DNA from: Kipferlia bialata | Lineage: Eukaryota; Fornicata | DNA: 22,500 bases | Direction of reading: 5' to 3' | Assembly (NCBI GenBank): GCA_003568945.1 | Contig: BDIP01000154.1 | Span: 3,697 to 26,196 of the forward strand | In this document: positions 19,710-22,500 of the stretch, in pieces | Layout of the letters: every line of letters starts with the position of its first letter | Position numbering within the stretch: position 1 is the first letter of the stretch | The notes under the pieces: generated by a model | The model's database searches: none | The model's input: the letters and a program-made list of their open reading frames with translations, nothing else | What the model was told of the DNA's origin: nothing | Position numbers and translations under genes: made by a program

Positions 19710-20080
19710 CACAAGAGACACTCTTTAGAGGTCAGGAGGTGGTTGTTGACATATTTACCATGTCCCCTAACCCCTGGCTCTATCGAGTGTATGTATGTAT
19801 ATCATGTTTTTGTATTACTCTGAGAGTAACCGAATTGATCTTTCTGTGGTGGTTGGAATAGACTAGCCACACATAGTTAACTGTTCAGAGTATTGTAGGA
19901 ATTGCATGCAATGGTCACAAAACAATGCAGTGCTTCCATATACCCAAACATTATGCAATGCTTCTATTGAACAAATGACGCAATGACACACAAATACTGA
20001 ACACTCCAAGACCTCAAAGGCAAAGAACTCTCTCTCTCTCTCTCTTTCCAGCAACAGCCACTACCCGTTTCTGATACGGA

Positions 20081-20116
20081 TGAACGGCGTGGTACCGTTC
20101 AGCATACGGTGAACGG
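20081..20116 (-). other. Overlapping inverted repeats in the 3' UTR of gene 5
   Basis: The 7-mer TGAACGG lies at 20081-20087 and 20110-20116, with its complement CCGTTCA between them at 20095-20101. In the minus-strand transcript the first arm begins one base after the stop codon. Two mutually exclusive 7-bp hairpins can form, with loops of 8 and 7 nt. The role is unknown; an mRNA stability or 3'-end processing element is possible. Confidence 0.5.
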
Positions 20117-20117
20117 C

Positions 20118-20719
20118 CTAGACCTGAGACTGGTGGAAGGGGGCAATGGGCACCTGAGTGAGTACAGGTACAGGTATATATATGAAAAGAAGAAATGCAT
20201 TTTGCAAAGAGAAACAATAAAGCGTATCACTATACGTTGAAATGACTGCATTATAGTCCGCACATAGCTATACGTAACAATAATACATTCATCATATATC
20301 CATACCTCCTCTGCCTTTGTCTGCTGTGGTGAGGCAGACCGAATTTATACAATATCCATATGTTTATATACAATATATGTATATATTGTATTGTAAACAT
20401 AAGTACATCTGTTCATAATGCACATACCTCCTCTGCCTTGGTCTGGTCGGGTGAGGCAGACTGGGGTGAGACAGGGGAAGTATATACATAACTATATATA
20501 TAGTATATACATAACTATATATATAGTATATACATATATATGCATAGGTGAGGCAGACTGGGGGTGAGAACAGGGGAGGAACATAACATGAACCACTTAC
20601 ACACTAACGAATGATAGCTGCACAGATATTTCATCTCCAATCTATCTATCTGTCTGCTCTACCTTTCAATATGTCCTATCCTATACTGTATCCATCTTCA
20701 TGCTCCTGGCCAGTCTGGC

Positions 20720-20757
<38 letters not shown>

Positions 20758-21590
20758 TACCACATGCCTTATCCATCTTCATGCTCCTTCTCTTCTCCCT
20801 CCTGGCGATTCTGGCCTCTCTCTCGGCCTCCTGGGGGTAAGATGTCTCTTTTCCAATATTCGATATATATATACAAACACATATACATGGAGAGATGCAT
20901 ATGTATATATATACATGAGAGAGTCAACATGAAGTGGCAATACCTGTGCCTCTCTCTCCCTGGCCCTCCTGGCTGCATGTACATAACACACTAGACACAG
21001 TATATACATATATATTCACACATCGATCTACTTAATACATACCTGGGCCTCTCTCTCCCTGGCCCTCCTGGCTGCATGCAGTCTGCGCCTGTGGGCCTTC
21101 TCCTAGAGGGTCAGTCGCTTATACACATTGGTATACTTGTACACATTAAAGTACAGTAGCATACATGCAGTCTACAGCGGTGGACCTTTTCACAGAGGAT
21201 AGTGGGGTGATGAAGATACATACACACACCGATACTATATACACATATATATACGTTGCATATGCATACCTCCTTCTTCTCCACGTCATCCTCTGTTGGA
21301 TAGACCATGGGCAGGGTGGGGCCTGGAATAAGAGGAAATGTATACAAAGAGAAGTAAAGAGAGAGAGGAAGAGAGAGAGAGAGAGAGAGAGAGCAGAATA
21401 TCTCTGTTGGATAGACCATGGGCAGGGTGGGGCCTGGGGGTAAGGGGACATGTATATAGTATATATCTATTGACACTAACATATCTCCATCGTATAGTAC
21501 ATCACATACCCTGGATAGCTGCCCTGAGGTATGCAATCAGTGTGTGTTGAGAGGGAAGGAGGAGAAATTCGATAAATCGAATGAATATAA

Positions 21591-21629
<39 letters not shown>

Positions 21630-22500
21630 CGTACCCTGGATAGCTGCCCTGAGGTATGCAATCATGCCGCAGAGCATGACTAGCACCACACATGCCAGAC
21701 CAAGGGAGACCCAGCCTAGGACGTACTGTGATTAGACAGGTATATAGAAACATAGTGCTTTGAGCAGTTAGTGCATTGAGGCCGTAGGTCCTACATACTA
21801 AATACCTTTGCGTCCTCTGCCTCCTCGTCCTGGGCACAGGATATGCATATACGTATATGGATATATATATATATGTGTGTGTGTGATTATATGTATACTT
21901 ACATATATATATGTGGGTATATACCTTGGCGTCCTCTGCCTCCTCGTCCTGGGCACAGGATATGCATATATATATACCACCATATATATCCTTATCTCTC
22001 TCTATGTATATACATACTTATACTATATACCTTTGCGTCCTCTGCCTCCTCGTCCTGGGCACAGGAGATCTAGGGGTGAGAGGAACAGAGAGGGAGAGCG
22101 AGAGAGATAAGAGTGGGTTTGTAAGATAACCCTATAGAGGGGAGAAATGGTGTATCATATACACATACCAGTCCGAGTACGATGCTGCCGAATGCAAAGC
22201 ATGTGCCGACAATGGATGTGGATATGAGGCACCCGGAGTGCTGGAAGCCAGGGACCCTGGGGTGAGGGAGACATATACATATAGATAGATAGATGTAGAG
22301 AGATGTAGATACACACAGAGAGAGAGAGAGAGAGAGAAACCGAACCTGCTGTAGAATCACCCCTTGTCCATGACTGACACATCCTTCATACACACCCATA
22401 TACACTCTTTAGTACTCACACACATACATATAACACACACCTGCTATAGAAGCACCCCTAGCCCATGACTGACACATCCTTCATATACACTCATATACAC
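20118..22500 (-). CDS. Membrane protein with two TM helices and charged tail, 3' part
   Basis: I do not recognise the family. The gene enters from the right edge. Exons on the minus strand: 22373-22341, 22256-22169, 22069-22031, 21725-21635, 21322-21270, 21102-21043, 20830-20761, 20739-20687, 20460-20428 and 20153-20118 (TAG), giving 184 in-phase codons plus stop. Exon 22256-22169 encodes a hydrophobic helix (CLISTSIVGTCFAFGSIVLG). A short acidic loop follows (ISCAQDEEAEDAK). A second helix comes from 21725-21635 (VSLGLACVVLVMLCGMIAYL). The remainder is a long Arg/Ala/Glu-rich tail (EKAHRRRLHAARRARERE), probably helical and cytosolic by the positive-inside rule, ending VPIAPFHQSQV. Exon 20739-20687 is the least certain, because it could be an echo of the previous exon end. 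Upstream exons, and perhaps more TM helices, lie outside the window. Confidence 0.75.
20290..20580 (-). repeat. Copies of the SASPDQTKAEE exon of gene 5
   Basis: The 33-nt exon at 20428-20460 has a donor-side copy at about 20306-20338 (SASPQQTKAEE, with gtatgg) and an acceptor-side copy at about 20545-20560. Both edges of one exon are thus echoed. The spacer near 20480-20541 is a TA-rich repeat (ATATATAGTATATACATAAC twice). Confidence 0.75.
20940..21540 (-). repeat. Copied edges of three exons in gene 5
   Basis: The donor edge of exon 21102-21043 (AARRARERE) recurs at about 20945-20984 with GCC/GCA synonymous. The acceptor edge of exon 21322-21270 (PTLPMVYPTE) recurs at about 21405-21435, identical in the exon part and separated by a GA tract at about 21358-21394. 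The donor edge of exon 21725-21635 (IAYLRAAIQ) recurs at about 21511-21537. Confidence 0.85.
21806..22500 (-). repeat. Three copies of the DEEAEDAK donor edge and a copied upstream exon
   Basis: The exon end encoding CAQDEEAEDAK plus gt lies at the true 22031-22069 and again at about 21927-21960 and 21808-21840, with one synonymous change (GCA/GCC). The exon at 22341-22373 has a diverged copy at about 22440-22475 that contains an in-frame stop, so it is unlikely to be used. Confidence 0.82.

Larger units (their letters stand above)
19684..20117. other. Intergenic space between convergent genes 4 and 5
   Basis: About 430 bp between two stop codons. Apart from the B-box-like sequence and the hairpin listed separately, I see a CT tract near 20031-20045 and repeated ACAATGCA/CAATGC words near 19910-19985, but no exon. 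Confidence 0.45.

Noticed and set aside
19620-19720. Functional tRNA gene
   Set aside because: There is no A-box, no matching 5' acceptor strand and no anticodon arm; only the T-arm region fits.
21840-22500. Naming gene 5 a tetraspanin, CDC50 or SNARE-like protein
   Set aside because: Only two hydrophobic helices and a charged tail are visible. None of the diagnostic motifs of those families is present.
1-22500. Transposable or virus-like elements
   Set aside because: I found no reverse transcriptase, integrase or transposase motif, no long terminal or inverted repeats, and no target-site duplications. The repeats are short local copies of exon edges and microsatellites.

Overview
This window is nuclear DNA from an intron-dense protist. 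Introns are mostly 80-500 bp, rich in TATATA and bounded by GT..AG. Donors cluster around gtatgt, gtatat and gtacat, and acceptors around cccag, ctcag and ctag. Exons are short (30-170 bp), comparatively GC-rich, and often carry GAGAGA runs that encode Arg-Glu repeats. The style recalls intron-rich free-living fornicates such as Kipferlia bialata, but that is an impression and not a demonstrated assignment.

Five genes were rebuilt by following reading frame and splice phase across every junction. (1) The 3' part of an orphan low-complexity protein gene, + strand, ends at 5219. (2) A divergent histone H3, very likely the centromeric variant CenH3, + strand, about 5758-7179. (3) A complete classical short-chain dehydrogenase/reductase of 280 residues in 13 exons, - strand, 11421 to 7504. 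(4) A 27-exon orphan protein of 1,027 residues, + strand, 11631-19683, rich in Arg/Glu. (5) The 3' part of a membrane-protein gene, - strand, with its stop at 20118-20120, running off the right edge. Genes 2 and 3 converge, genes 3 and 4 diverge across about 209 bp, and genes 4 and 5 converge. The genes do not form an evident pathway.

The most unusual structure is a habit of the introns. In all five genes many introns carry one or more extra copies of the 15-45 bp of exon next to one splice site, usually with the splice site itself. I call these exon-edge echoes. They occur at donors and acceptors, mostly as 2-3 copies, but reach five at a dehydrogenase donor and seven at an acceptor in gene 4. 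Where copies differ, the differences are biased to synonymous codon changes and whole-codon indels, which is unexpected for dead intron sequence. The rival explanations are real tandem duplication under coding constraint, or an assembly that stitched two alleles together at low-complexity introns.

Other points of interest are a 42-nt poly-C run in a CenH3 intron, an E2F-like palindrome upstream of CenH3, a hairpin just after the stop of gene 5, and a perfect tRNA B-box just after the stop of gene 4.
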